Positions 20,054 through 29,392 are shown, counted from the stretch's first letter. The stretch: DNA of 64,000 nucleotides from Lentilactobacillus farraginis DSM 18382 = JCM 14108 (GCF_000583655.1 NZ_BAKI01000003.1:62001-126000); one strand, 5' to 3'. Program-made: numbers and translations. The notes: a model not told the origin generated them from the letters alone.

Positions 20054-20557
20054 ATGAATTCATTTGAAAAATTCCACCCGGTTCTAACCGCCCACTACAC
20101 GCTGGATTGGCTTACCCAAACACCGGTTAAACAAGTTGATGATTTATTTAACAGTCCCTACTTTACAACGGTATCTGCCGAACGATTACCGAATGAGATT
20201 TTCGATACCATCAAGGGGGTCAATCGGATTATGCGAAAAGTGATGAACGGCAGTCAATTGACTTGGGGCATAACCAATTCAAATACCATGGTCTTCAAAG
20301 GGATTATCACCGTTTCAGGATTTAACGCTAATCAGCAAACCGGCATTTTGGACTTCACATTTGTCAAACAGGAAGACCAGGGACTGAGTGAGGTGATTCA
20401 ACGCGTGGTTGAATTCGTTAAAGATCACTTTTCCTTTACTCATCTGGCAGTTAACATAGACACACCGGTAAAAGCTATCGAAGATATTCTCAGCGAAAAC
20501 CACTTCAAAACCACCGATCAGCGACACTTTAAGCTAACGCTGCCGCCTGCCGACTAA
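20054..20557 (+). CDS. Putative GNAT-like acetyltransferase, 167 residues
   Basis: It resembles RimJ/RimL-style GNAT proteins only weakly: a beta strand TMVFKGIITVSGF, then LDFTFVKQEDQGLSEVIQRVVEFVKDHF and LAVNIDTPVKAIEDILSENHFK, similar in layout to the acetyl-CoA-binding half. The classical Q/RxxGxG/A loop is not clear. ATG at 20054 is used because AAAGG lies at proper spacing; the ATG at 20045 overlaps that site. It stands alone, upstream of perR. Confidence 0.55.
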   Translation: MNSFEKFHPVLTAHYTLDWLTQTPVKQVDDLFNSPYFTTVSAERLPNEIFDTIKGVNRIMRKVMNGSQLTWGITNSNTMVFKGIITVSGFNANQQTGILDFTFVKQEDQGLSEVIQRVVEFVKDHFSFTHLAVNIDTPVKAIEDILSENHFKTTDQRHFKLTLPPAD

Positions 20558-20609
20558 TAAAAAATTAGTAAAATAATGGCCAGTTTATTGATTTATCCGA
20601 AAAGATAGT

Positions 20610-20624
20610 TTAGAATAATTCTAA
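20610..20624. promoter_or_regulatory. PerR box upstream of perR
   Basis: TTAGAATAATTCTAA is a perfect 7-1-7 palindrome matching the PerR consensus TTAnAATnATTnTAA. It lies about 80 bases before the perR start, which implies autoregulation. Confidence 0.8.
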
Positions 20625-20706
20625 GATAAGAATTAAAGTAACTCTGAAGATCGGTTGAAGTTCAGAAAACTTGCCACCTTCCACCCATGCATTGGAGGAA
20701 TCACGT

Positions 20707-21177
20707 ATGGCTACCAACACGCAGTTAGATGTATCACTGAAACGGCTTAAGAAAAAAGGGATTCGGATTACCCCCCAGCGTGAAATTATCTTAACCTACC
20801 TGATCAGTCACCATAATCATCCATCCGTTGAAACAATTCGGGATGGCATTGACGAAAAGTTACCGAATTTAAGTGTGGCAACGATTTATAATACGCTGAA
20901 ACTATTTGTCGATAACGGATTGGCCATTGAATTACCGAACAAAGACGGTGGCCTGCGTTACGACTTTTTTGGGGTTCCCCATTATCACGCAATTTGTGAA
21001 AACTGTGGCAAAATCTTTGATATTTTTGACGAATCCTATCCTGAAATTGTGGCCCATGTGAAGCAGGTTGCCCAGGAGAGGGTCGGGTTTAAAGTTACCG
21101 GCGCGCAACTTGAAGTTACCGGTATCTGTCCGAAGTGTGAAAAGAAGCTGGCTGCCAAAAAGACGGTTGCCAAATAA
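20707..21177 (+). CDS. perR: Fur-family peroxide-type repressor (PerR-like)
   Basis: The 156-residue regulator has an N-terminal winged helix (KKGIRITPQREIILTYL; SVATIYNTLKLF), the regulatory metal site region RYDFFGVPHYHAIC, and two CxxC pairs for structural zinc (CENC and CPKC). Choice of PerR over Fur rests on the perfect PerR box upstream and on the YDFFG.PHYHAIC motif with its aspartate and histidines. ATG at 20707 follows TTGGAGG. It is expected to repress oxidative-stress genes until metal-catalysed oxidation. Confidence 0.88.
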   Translation: MATNTQLDVSLKRLKKKGIRITPQREIILTYLISHHNHPSVETIRDGIDEKLPNLSVATIYNTLKLFVDNGLAIELPNKDGGLRYDFFGVPHYHAICENCGKIFDIFDESYPEIVAHVKQVAQERVGFKVTGAQLEVTGICPKCEKKLAAKKTVAK

Positions 21178-21270
21178 TATTACAAGCCGCAACAGCTTGT
21201 CTGATAGGCTTTAAACCGCTTTTTTCAGTATTTTGTCAACAACTTTTAATATGATTGACAATAAGTCGCT

Positions 21271-21315
21271 AAAAGCCCGTAATTACGCATCAAAATGCGG
21301 ATTACGGGCTTTTTT
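21271..21315 (+). terminator. Terminator after perR
   Basis: AAAGCCCGTAATTACGCAT / ATGCGGATTACGGGCTTTTTT. The remaining 160 bases up to the amidase start show no further feature. Confidence 0.85.
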
Positions 21316-21475
21316 ACTGCTTGAATTTCCCCTGCTAAATCGTTTATATTACTAAGCGTAATCTAATAGCATGTAAACATTTGATATATTTAAACCAGAC
21401 TAACTTAACTTAAAAAAAGCAACCATCATCAAATTTAAAAATCAACTTTATCAACTTCTGAAGGGAAAAATTATT

Positions 21476-22456
21476 TTGAAAAAACGAAACTTGATTAAGG
21501 CGGTTTGCGCGCTTTCGTTCGCCACTGCAGGGTTATTTTCATTTGGGGGCAGTGCCCACGCTGAAAGTGTCAATACGTATATCGCCAATAATGATATTGG
21601 GCACGCCAGCGTTACCTCTTCCGTATGGGGCGGGTTTCCTAAAAATGGCTACCGCCATGGTACCGGAAAACCAGAGGGCGTTGTCGTTCACGAAACCGCA
21701 AACCCAAGTTCAACCATTTATAATGAAATTGCCTATATGAAACGCAATTATCAATCCGCTTTCGTCCATACCTTTGTGGACGCCAGCCGAATTATCAATA
21801 TCGCAAACACAAACTATCTGGCTTGGGGTGCCGGATACCCGGCCAACGCCCGGTTTGTGCAGTTTGAACAGGTTCGCGTTCATAGTAAGTCGGCGTTTGC
21901 CCACGAGATTGCCAACGCGGCTTATTACACCGCGTACATTTTGGATAAGTATGGTTTAAAGCCAAATGACGCCGCTTACGATGGCAAAGGCACAGTATGG
22001 TCACACAAGGGCGTTTCCAAATACTTGGGCGGCACCGATCATACCGATCCAACTGCCTATTATGCTTCAATGGGCAAAAAGTATTTTGGTGCCGGCTACA
22101 CCTTCGCGCAGTTCTATCAACTTGTTAAGACAACGTATAACAACCTTTCCGGCTCACACGAAAAAAAGGCCTTTGATAAAGTTTCGTATAAGTCGGCAGA
22201 TGAAGAGGCGCTATTAGGAGATAAATACAAGTCTTACAGGTTGTATAACCACGTTAAGAATTCGCGGGCAAACGTTAAAAAGTATTCTTGGTCATCAGTT
22301 GGGGCAACCGTTGGCAAGAAAGTCTATATCGACGATATTGGTAAGAAATCTTCCGGCAGCACGTGGTACCGGATTCGCTTTGCCAGTGATCAGGGTGTCC
22401 AGAAGTATTGGGTTTATAGTAAAGCCCTGAATCTGGACACATCAGCCGATGAATGA
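21476..22456 (+). CDS. Secreted N-acetylmuramoyl-L-alanine amidase (Amidase_2) with cell-wall domain
   Basis: Cleaves the amide between muramic acid and the stem peptide. The 326-residue protein has a signal peptide (KKRNLIKAVCALSFATAGL ending at SAHA-ES). The amidase domain at about residues 55-190 shows VVVHETAN, HTFVDASRI and WSHKGVSKYLGGTDHTDP with zinc-ligand histidines. A C-terminal SH3/GW-like domain (about 225-320; YRLYNHVKN, WYRIRF, YWVYSKALN) probably binds the wall. TTG start after GAAGGGA. Possible role in cell separation or autolysis. Confidence 0.9.
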   Translation: MKKRNLIKAVCALSFATAGLFSFGGSAHAESVNTYIANNDIGHASVTSSVWGGFPKNGYRHGTGKPEGVVVHETANPSSTIYNEIAYMKRNYQSAFVHTFVDASRIINIANTNYLAWGAGYPANARFVQFEQVRVHSKSAFAHEIANAAYYTAYILDKYGLKPNDAAYDGKGTVWSHKGVSKYLGGTDHTDPTAYYASMGKKYFGAGYTFAQFYQLVKTTYNNLSGSHEKKAFDKVSYKSADEEALLGDKYKSYRLYNHVKNSRANVKKYSWSSVGATVGKKVYIDDIGKKSSGSTWYRIRFASDQGVQKYWVYSKALNLDTSADE

Positions 22457-22492
22457 TCAGGTGACCAGTCGTTATCTTTTAGCCTTATTTAT

Positions 22493-22521
22493 TTGACATT
22501 TTGATGTTAATTATATATGAT
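22493..22521 (+). promoter_or_regulatory. Promoter of the proBA T-box leader
   Basis: TTGACA, 17 bp, TATGAT, directly upstream of the T-box leader. Confidence 0.75.
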
Positions 22522-22529
22522 AAGGCTAC

Positions 22530-22730
22530 TTTGGAAGACCAAGTAGTGTCAGGACAGAGAAAGGGCGAGATGCTGAAACGCCTTTAAAGACACGAATCCT
22601 ACCTTCCGTTACGATTATGTCCCAATCAGACACGGATTTTCCCGTTACGAAATCAAAAAGTGTGAAGCGCTGCTTTGAATGAGAATGGTACCGCCCAATC
22701 GGGTGTCTCAATTCAAAGCAGCGTTTTTTG
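22530..22730 (+). promoter_or_regulatory. T-box leader of proBA, probable proline specifier
   Basis: The T-box sequence AATGGTACCGC lies at 22684-22694. A terminator with 13 bp arms CGCTGCTTTGAAT / ATTCAAAGCAGCG and T6 ends at 22729. In the stem I region, GTGTC pairs with GACAC and is followed by GAAU-CCU-A. CCU at 22598-22600 fits a proline specifier, matching the downstream genes. The alternative register UCC would read serine. Confidence 0.88.
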
Positions 22731-22761
22731 GTTTATCATAAAAAGAATGCAGGTGGCTATT

Positions 22762-23609
22762 ATGAATCATCGAAGTATTGAAGCAAATCGTATCGTCGTG
22801 AAAGTCGGCACCAGTAGCTTGATCCACCCCAACGGCGCCGTTAACCTGGAAACCTTTGACCAACTCGCGTATACATTGAGCGCCTTAACAACCAGGGAAA
22901 AGAATTAATTCTGGTTTCATCGGGGGCCATTGGGGTTGGCCTCAATAAAATGCATCTCAAAAAGCGGCCATCGGAAATCGGTGCCCAACAAGCTTTGGCA
23001 GCCATCGGTCAATCCGAGCTGATGACTTTATTTACCCAAAGATTCAACCATTATTTAACGGATATCGCCCAAGTACTGCTGACCCACGATATTTTTGACT
23101 ATCCCAAAAGTAATAAATATGTCATGGATACTTTTAATTGTCTGCTGAAAGATAATGTAATTCCCATAGTAAATGAAAACGATACGGTCGCTACCGACGA
23201 ATTGGATCATAAGACCACCTTTGGTGATAACGACCAACTATCGGCCATCGTTGCTAGTCACGTCAACGCCGACTTACTAATCGTTTTATCGGACATTGAC
23301 GGTTTTTACGATCAGAATCCAAAGAAATTTGCCAACGCCAGCCTCATTCCAACCGTCAACATCATTAACGAAGAGACCTTTACCGTTGCCGGCGGTTCTG
23401 GGAGCCGCTTTGGGACCGGCGGCATGCAGACAAAATTATTAGCCGCCAAACGTATGCTGGCTGAAAACCGCCAGATGATTTTGGCAAATGGTCGGGACCC
23501 CCGAATTATTTTGGATATCCTGGCCGGCAAAAAAATTGGTACGTTATTTACTAAAAACCGTTCCGAAAACCAACCGCAGTCCGAAACATCACCAACAATT
23601 AATCATTGA
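22762..23609 (+). pseudogene. proB: Glutamate 5-kinase, frameshifted as given
   Basis: First step of proline synthesis, phosphorylating glutamate. The N-terminus IVVKVGTSSLIH is the ATP/phosphate loop; VSSGAIGVG, VNENDTVATDE, FGDNDQLSAIVA and GSRFGTGGMQTK follow as in the family. At about 267 residues it lacks the C-terminal PUA domain of longer ProB proteins. The frame breaks near 22890: TTAACAACC should read TTAAACAACC, giving LNNQGKELILVSSGAIG. ATG at 22762 follows AGGTGG. It forms the proBA operon behind a proline-type T-box. Probably a sequence error. Confidence 0.9.
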
Positions 23610-23660
23610 AGTCAACTTAACTTTGAAACGGCCTAAGACACCCCAAGGAGGATAAGTCAA

Positions 23661-24920
23661 ATGGATGAAATTCTAGTGAACCAAACATTAAATCAAATCG
23701 GCAGCCAGGCTAAAAGAGCTGCCGCTAAATTGAGTCAACTGGATACGGTTACCAAAAACCGGCTTTTAAATCAATTTGCAGCTGAACTGGTAACCAGAAC
23801 ACCGACAATCTTGGCAGCTAATCAAAAGGATCTCCGTGCCGCTGTTGACATGCCGGCTAAATTTACAGATCGGCTAAAATTGACCGAACAACGCATTAAA
23901 GACATGGCCGCGGGATTGCGACAGGTAGCCACACTGCCGGATCCGATCGGCAATCTTGATCGTGGCTGGACAAACGAAGCCGGTTTGTTAATCGAACAAA
24001 AGCGGGTCCCACTGGGGGTCATTGCAATGATTTTTGAAGCCCGGCCAAATGTAACGGTCGATGCTTCAGCCTTGACCTTTAAAAGTGGTAATGCCGTGAT
24101 TCTCCGGGGTGGTAAAGAAGCGCTTAACAGCAATCTTGCTTTGGCCAACACGCTCCGTTACGTCTTAAAACAAGCCGGTTTGGATGAAAATATTATCCAG
24201 ATTCTACATGATACCAGCCACCAAACTGCAGATGACCTCATGCATCTAAACCGTTACGTGGACGTGCTGATTCCCAGAGGTGGTGCCGGGCTGATTCAGG
24301 CTGTCCTTAAAAACGCAACTGTTCCGGTAATTGAAACAGGTGCCGGCAACTGTCACATCTACGTTGATCAATTTGCTGAAGAAAAAATGGCGGTTGATAT
24401 TGTTGTCAACGCGAAAGTTCAGCGGCCTTCCGTCTGCAATGCCGCCGAAAAACTATTAATTCACCAAGCCGCGGCTGCCAAATTGCTGCCGCCAATCGCC
24501 AAAGCCTTGGAGGCTCACGGCGTTGAATTACGCGGTGATCAGCGAAGCCGCGCAATTGTCAGTTCGATCAAGCCGGCTCAGGATACCGATTGGTCAACCG
24601 AATACAATGACCTGATTATGGCCGTTAAGATTGTCGACGATGAACAGGCAGCTATCGAACACATCAACCACTATTCAACCGGTCATTCAGAAGTCATTAT
24701 TACCGATAACTATCAAAATAGCCAAACTTTCCTGAATCAGATCGATTCCGCCTGCGTGTATGTAAATGCTTCTACCCGCTTCACCGACGGTTTTCAATTC
24801 GGTTTTGGTGCCGAAATTGGCATCAGTACTCAAAAACTGCACGCCCGTGGCCCAATGGGCTTGAAAGAACTGACAACTACCAAATACGTTGTTAGGGGCA
24901 ATGGTCAGATCCGCAAATAG
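23661..24920 (+). CDS. proA: Gamma-glutamyl phosphate reductase
   Basis: Reduces gamma-glutamyl phosphate to glutamate semialdehyde with NADPH, the second step of proline synthesis. The 419-residue aldehyde dehydrogenase-fold protein has VPLGVIAMIFEARPNVT, GNAVILRGGKEA, LIPRGGAGLI, ETGAGNCHIY and the catalytic cysteine region QRPSVCNAAEKLL (near residue 258). The start ATG follows CAAGGAGG, 52 bases after proB, and a terminator follows. The frame is intact, unlike proB. Confidence 0.95.
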   Translation: MDEILVNQTLNQIGSQAKRAAAKLSQLDTVTKNRLLNQFAAELVTRTPTILAANQKDLRAAVDMPAKFTDRLKLTEQRIKDMAAGLRQVATLPDPIGNLDRGWTNEAGLLIEQKRVPLGVIAMIFEARPNVTVDASALTFKSGNAVILRGGKEALNSNLALANTLRYVLKQAGLDENIIQILHDTSHQTADDLMHLNRYVDVLIPRGGAGLIQAVLKNATVPVIETGAGNCHIYVDQFAEEKMAVDIVVNAKVQRPSVCNAAEKLLIHQAAAAKLLPPIAKALEAHGVELRGDQRSRAIVSSIKPAQDTDWSTEYNDLIMAVKIVDDEQAAIEHINHYSTGHSEVIITDNYQNSQTFLNQIDSACVYVNASTRFTDGFQFGFGAEIGISTQKLHARGPMGLKELTTTKYVVRGNGQIRK

Positions 24921-24930
24921 ACCCATTGAT

Positions 24931-24965
24931 AAAAAGGGAAGCGTCCAGCACGCTTCCCTTTTTTA
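24931..24965 (+). terminator. Terminator after proA
   Basis: AAAAAGGGAAGCGT / ACGCTTCCCTTTTTT. The flanking A and T runs allow use on both strands, including after the YibE/F gene. Confidence 0.85.
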
Positions 24966-24996
24966 CTTGTCCAACCGCCCCGGCACAATAGCCGAA

Positions 24997-25773
24997 TCAG
25001 TCAATAGTTGATTTTTCCTTATCCTGCAGACGCTTTAACTTATAACTCATAATCAGCGTAGTTCCGGGAATTGTCAGCACAACGCCAATTAACGAAATGA
25101 CAATTGCGATCAATTCCGCCGCAAAAACCTTATCATTTAAAATGCTGCCAAGCGAATAGTGCAACCCGTAAAACCAAATAAACAGCCCCATCGAACTACC
25201 GAAAAAGCCGAAGAACAACGTATTAACAGCTGTTCCAATAATTTGTCTGCCAATCACAATGCCATCCGAGAACAGCTGCTTACTGCGGATTTTGGGATGC
25301 TGCGTCACAATTTCGTCCAAGCCGGAAGCAATCGCAATTGCGGCTTCGGCAATCGCTCCCAAAGAGCTTAAGATTGCAGTAGAAACGGCGATTTTGGTAA
25401 AACTGATACCAACGTACAGGGACAGGCCTTCAAGTTCCTCACTGTCTTCAAGACCGAAGCCACCGACTCGAGCCCAATATTCCACGGGGATAATAATCAG
25501 AACCAAAACAATTAAAATAATAACCGAAGCTTGAAAGGCAGTGGCTGATGCATTATCACTGGCACTGCTCCAAAAAATAGTAATCGATAACAGAATAATA
25601 CTGGCTACAAGGGTTACCGCGATGGGTGGCAGATGAAAAGCAATCAGGACAATACTGAAAAACAGGATCCCGAAGTTAACAACCATACTCAAAAAAGACG
25701 TAATTCCCTGTTTGCCGCCAACAATCATCATTAGAATCAGCAGTACCAACCCCAATGCTGTTAATGAGCCCAT
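24997..25773 (-). CDS. YibE/F family membrane protein (second of pair)
   Basis: A 258-residue integral membrane protein with about seven hydrophobic segments and the family signature around SLGAIAEAAIAIASGLDEI and GRQIIGTAVNTLFFGFFGSS. Function is unknown; YibE/F proteins occur as adjacent pairs in Firmicutes. Its start overlaps the stop of the upstream partner (TAATG), so the two are translationally coupled and probably form one membrane complex (inference). Confidence 0.82.
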   Translation of the reverse strand: MGSLTALGLVLLILMMIVGGKQGITSFLSMVVNFGILFFSIVLIAFHLPPIAVTLVASIILLSITIFWSSASDNASATAFQASVIILIVLVLIIIPVEYWARVGGFGLEDSEELEGLSLYVGISFTKIAVSTAILSSLGAIAEAAIAIASGLDEIVTQHPKIRSKQLFSDGIVIGRQIIGTAVNTLFFGFFGSSMGLFIWFYGLHYSLGSILNDKVFAAELIAIVISLIGVVLTIPGTTLIMSYKLKRLQDKEKSTID

Positions 25774-26879
25774 TAATTTTCATCTCCCTTTATCCACAAT
25801 CCGGCGAATAGACTGGAAAGCACCACCGTTAAAACAATCCCGATTGCACTGATCAAACTGGAGGTTACCCCTAAGGACATGTTCATTGAAAATGAGTATT
25901 TCCAAGTATTGCCATTTTTCAAGTACAATAAAGTCATCGGGATCGTTTCTGCCATAAAGATAAAAAAGAGCACGTTAATCAGCGGTCCCATAATGGACTT
26001 CCCAATTTGCCGACCGGAATTAAAAAGCTGCATTTTACCGATTTGGGGCCGTTCCTGCTTAAGGGTGGCCAAAGAGGCGATGATATCGGTTGCTTCGTCC
26101 ATAACGGCTCCCAAAACACCGATTAAAACTTCAGCTAAAAAGAGTGGCTTGGGCAGCTGCGTTACATATTGCATGGATTCATAGTACATTCCCTTTTCAT
26201 GGGTAGCGCCAAAGACCAGCAGGGTCAACAATAATGTAACCGCCGTTGCCGAAACAACCGCAGCCAAAGTTACAAACATTTTGCGGTTCCACCCCATTAC
26301 CAAAAGAAGCGTAATGAAACAAAAAATAATTGCCAAAACACTAAAAATCGGAATCACTGCCGCACCGTTATTATAGTGATCAAGTTTAACCGCAACCCAG
26401 AAAAGAAGCGTATTAATAACGATACTGGCAATCACCGTAACACCTTTCAGCTTTAAAATGATAAACATTAATCCAACAGCTAGTGCCAGTAGGAAAACAA
26501 TCGGCGTATCCCGCTTCAAATCCTTGACAGTCGCGTGCAATTTAGGCTTGGTGTGCAGTGAAATAAATAGTTTTTGATGAACGCGATATTGATGGTCCAT
26601 GGCGCCGGAATCGGAATACGCATTTTGAATTTTTAATTGCCTGCCGGCGTACTTGCCGTTTGTAATCCGACCGGTTAACACCTGCTGGTGATAATGGTCC
26701 ACATTGTGAAATTCATCGGACATCTTCGTTACTTTACCACTGGTTACCTTCGTTACTTGAAGAATTGGTTCAGAGTACAGTCGATCGTTATGGGCAGTTA
26801 TCAACACAGCTGCCAAACAAAAAAAGACGACCGCCAACACCTGTAACCAAGTCATTCTGCTTGTCAGTTTAGAAATCAT
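25773..26879 (-). CDS. YibE/F family membrane protein (first of pair)
   Basis: The 368-residue protein has an N-terminal membrane anchor (WLQVLAVVFFCLAAVLI), an extracytoplasmic beta-rich domain of about 100 residues, then seven or eight membrane helices with GVLGAVMDEATDIIASLATL and GRQIGKSIMGPLINVLFF. The acidic ATDI motif matches the partner's GLDEI, showing that the two share a core. Transport of an unknown solute is often assumed but unproven. ATG start; no strong terminator lies between it and the next gene upstream. Confidence 0.82.
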   Translation of the reverse strand: MISKLTSRMTWLQVLAVVFFCLAAVLITAHNDRLYSEPILQVTKVTSGKVTKMSDEFHNVDHYHQQVLTGRITNGKYAGRQLKIQNAYSDSGAMDHQYRVHQKLFISLHTKPKLHATVKDLKRDTPIVFLLALAVGLMFIILKLKGVTVIASIVINTLLFWVAVKLDHYNNGAAVIPIFSVLAIIFCFITLLLVMGWNRKMFVTLAAVVSATAVTLLLTLLVFGATHEKGMYYESMQYVTQLPKPLFLAEVLIGVLGAVMDEATDIIASLATLKQERPQIGKMQLFNSGRQIGKSIMGPLINVLFFIFMAETIPMTLLYLKNGNTWKYSFSMNMSLGVTSSLISAIGIVLTVVLSSLFAGLWIKGDEN

Positions 26880-27020
26880 GTTTCACATCTTTTCGTGCGA
26901 ATTTTAGAACCATTGTACCATTAGTAAATTTAAGATGACGGGCGCGGCGGGCAATATTAATAAAATTGAAAGAGTCATGCCAATTTATTTTCAGCAATTT
27001 CAAAATGAAGCCCGGTAAAT

Positions 27021-27050
27021 AAAAAAATCGGGGTTAAAAACGCCCCGACC
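27021..27050 (-). terminator. Terminator after the Usp gene
   Basis: GGTCGGGGCG / ACCCCGATTTTTTT on the minus strand, just after the Usp stop codon. Confidence 0.75.
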
Positions 27051-27061
27051 ATTAAACGCGA

Positions 27062-27499
27062 CTACTTTTTGGGATAATCAATCACCATCACATTCACGGT
27101 TGAATGCCGTACCACGTAAGCGGTTGTTGAACCCAAAATTGCCCTTGAGATGCCGTTAACACCCGACTTACCCATGACAATCAGCGAAGCATTGTATTTC
27201 TTGGGCAGTTCTTTGGCAATTTGAATTTTGGGGATGCCGACAACAAAATGGGTTTCCACTTTAACACCCATTTTTTCAACCGTTTCCCGGGCATCGTCCA
27301 GAATCTCTTCAGCCCGTTCCTGAAACGACTGCATGACATCCTGCCCCAATGTCACGCCGTACTGAACATAACGCTGATCGCTGGCTACCGAGACAATCTG
27401 CAGTGTCGAACCAAACTGCTTGGCTAATTTTGCGGCTTCCTCAACAGCCTGCTTCGAATTTTCACTACCGTCAACCGGCACCAAAATTGTTTCATACAT
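27062..27499 (-). CDS. Universal stress protein (UspA family)
   Basis: The 145-residue single-domain Usp has the N-terminal ILVPVDGSENSKQAVEEA, LIVMGKSG and the C-terminal ATP-loop GSTTAYVVRHSTVNVMVI (G-2x-G-9x-G(S/T) type). Likely a cytoplasmic nucleotide-binding dimer linked to stress survival; the precise role is unknown. ATG follows GGAGG at slightly long spacing. Monocistronic with its own terminator. Confidence 0.9.
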   Translation of the reverse strand: MYETILVPVDGSENSKQAVEEAAKLAKQFGSTLQIVSVASDQRYVQYGVTLGQDVMQSFQERAEEILDDARETVEKMGVKVETHFVVGIPKIQIAKELPKKYNASLIVMGKSGVNGISRAILGSTTAYVVRHSTVNVMVIDYPKK

Positions 27500-27611
27500 A
27501 ACCTACTCGCCTCCATTTATTATCCTACAAGTAAAGTTTACCATTTAATTTCTGCCAAACCAGTTATTAGAATGACAAGCCAACATTATCGAAAAAGCGC
27601 ATTCAAAGCAC

Positions 27612-28124
27612 TTATTTACTGGACAAGTGCGCAACAATCGTTTTATTTTCGCGAAGTTCCGCCTGTCGCTTTAACAGTCGCTCCTGATAATGTGCCACCA
27701 GGTAATTTTCTTCATCCGACTCCGGGATAAGCTTTGGAAAATGAATCTCCTCAAGCGGGTTCGTAATAATCAGGGTACAAAACGAAATAAATGCCGGTTC
27801 GATTTTTTTGGTCCGCTTTTGATAAGTTTCAAATTTACTAAAAACCTCAACCGCCTTCTGGTTGGCTCCGGTCACATATGACGTACATTTACTGAGGTCC
27901 CCCGGCGTTATCGGCGCCAAAAACTGCGTGTGGTCATAGCCCGCTGTCACAAACGATAAATTACCGGGTAAAAATTTAACGGCTGCCAAGCCGGCATTGG
28001 CGTCTAAAATTGCCAAGGTCCGGCCGCCAAACTGAATCTGATTATTATTCATGTCACCAGGAAAGACGTAGCTTTCATGAATAGCCGCCGTTTGGGCACA
28101 TGTTATTGATTCAATGATTGTCAT
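27612..28124 (-). CDS. Acyl-CoA thioesterase (hotdog fold)
   Basis: The 170-residue hotdog protein has the diagnostic helix GDMNNNQIQFGGRTLAILDANAG (about residues 23-45), corresponding to the N..GxxFGGxLL..iD..A pattern of BFIT/YciA-type thioesterases, and FVTAGYDHTQFLAPITPGD as the following strand pair. It probably hydrolyses acyl-CoAs in the cytoplasm; chain-length preference is not visible. GGAGGGG lies very close to the annotated ATG, so the start is not certain. Confidence 0.82.
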   Translation of the reverse strand: MTIIESITCAQTAAIHESYVFPGDMNNNQIQFGGRTLAILDANAGLAAVKFLPGNLSFVTAGYDHTQFLAPITPGDLSKCTSYVTGANQKAVEVFSKFETYQKRTKKIEPAFISFCTLIITNPLEEIHFPKLIPESDEENYLVAHYQERLLKRQAELRENKTIVAHLSSK

Positions 28125-28248
28125 CCCCTCCGCTTCAGCTGAATTGTAAATCCTACCAATATGATACCCTTTTCATTAGTGAAATCGCAACTGCCACGCC
28201 CAATAACTCCATGCTTGTGAATTAATTATTACAAATACCCGAATTTTA

Positions 28249-28277
28249 TTGTTAGCGCTTTCTCAAAGATGTAAAAT
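28249..28277 (+). promoter_or_regulatory. Promoter with overlapping cre site before butanediol dehydrogenase
   Basis: -35 TTGTTA, 17 bp, -10 TAAAAT. TTGTTAGCGCTTTCT (28249-28263) fits the cre consensus WTGNAANCGNWNNCW with one mismatch and covers the -35 box, so CcpA repression is likely. Confidence 0.6.
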
Positions 28278-28321
28278 GAAGGCGTACAGAAAAAGAACAT
28301 TTTCACTAGGAGGCCATTATT

Positions 28322-29392
28322 ATGAAAGCAGTTCGGATTTATGGTGAAAAAGATATTCGTGTCGAAGATGTGACGATTCCCGAACCAAAGGATGATCAAG
28401 TTCAGTTAAAAGTTAAGTATTGTGGTATCTGTGGCAGCGATCTACATGCCTACCTGGAAGGGTGGGGACTGCCAACCGTACCGTATCCGTTAACCGGTAA
28501 AACCGTACCAATCACACTTGGGCACGAATTTTCCGGTGAAATCGTTAAAGTTGGCAAAGACGTTGACAATTTGCAGGTTGGTGACCATGTGGCAGTAGAA
28601 CCACTGCTTGCTTGTGGTAAGTGTGAAAATTGTCGAGCCGGTAACTATAACTTCTGTAACCGGGCTGTTTCAACGGACGGTGCCGGTAATTTTCTCGGCT
28701 TTTCAGAAGACGGTGGGATGGCGCAATACGCCAACGTTCAAGGCGTCTTCGCCCACAAATTACCTGAAGACATGAGCTTTGAACTGGGTGCTTTGGCAGA
28801 ACCAACTGCTGTTGTTTACGAAGCTATCAAGAAGAGCCGTCTGCGTGAAGGTCAAAGTGTCGCTGTCATGGGTGCCGGCCCAATCGGCTTACTGCAGGCT
28901 TTATTAGCTAAAATTGCCGGTGCCAACAAAGTCTACATTGTCGATGTTTCAAAAGTTCGCTTAGCCAAAGCCAAAGAACTGGGCTTGGAAAACGTTCTTG
29001 ACCCAACTCAGGTTGACGTTGAAAAAGAAATTAAGAAGGACTTTCCAAATGGTGTTGATATCACCTTTGAATGTGCCGGCGTTCAGGCCACCTTTGATAC
29101 CGCACTGAAAGTTACCAAACGAACCGGTACCCTTCAAATCGTTGCACTTTACGGCAAGCCGCTTACAATGAATATGACAGATGATTTAATTATGCAGGGC
29201 CTAGATATTATTACGACGCTTTGCTACAACAATTCTTTCCCGAACGTTTTGGGCATTATCGATAATCACAAAGAATTATTTAAGAAGATTGTCACTAAGA
29301 AAGTCAGCTTGGACGATGCGTTGGATCAAGGAATCAAGGCATTGTCAACTGACAAATCACAGGTTAAGATTTTAATTGATCCGTCACTATAA
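28322..29392 (+). CDS. Zinc-dependent (R,R)-butanediol dehydrogenase
   Basis: Medium-chain dehydrogenase of 356 residues. Catalytic zinc ligands lie in CGICGSDLHAY and GHEFSGEIV; structural zinc cysteines are in CGKCENCRAGNYNFC; the Rossmann motif is VMGAGPIGLLQA. The insert before GHEFSG (YLEGWGLPTVPYPLTGKTVP) is typical of 2,3-butanediol dehydrogenases, which interconvert acetoin and butanediol with NAD. Other secondary alcohols are possible substrates. Start ATG with AGGAGG; a probable cre site overlaps its promoter. Confidence 0.88.
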   Translation: MKAVRIYGEKDIRVEDVTIPEPKDDQVQLKVKYCGICGSDLHAYLEGWGLPTVPYPLTGKTVPITLGHEFSGEIVKVGKDVDNLQVGDHVAVEPLLACGKCENCRAGNYNFCNRAVSTDGAGNFLGFSEDGGMAQYANVQGVFAHKLPEDMSFELGALAEPTAVVYEAIKKSRLREGQSVAVMGAGPIGLLQALLAKIAGANKVYIVDVSKVRLAKAKELGLENVLDPTQVDVEKEIKKDFPNGVDITFECAGVQATFDTALKVTKRTGTLQIVALYGKPLTMNMTDDLIMQGLDIITTLCYNNSFPNVLGIIDNHKELFKKIVTKKVSLDDALDQGIKALSTDKSQVKILIDPSL

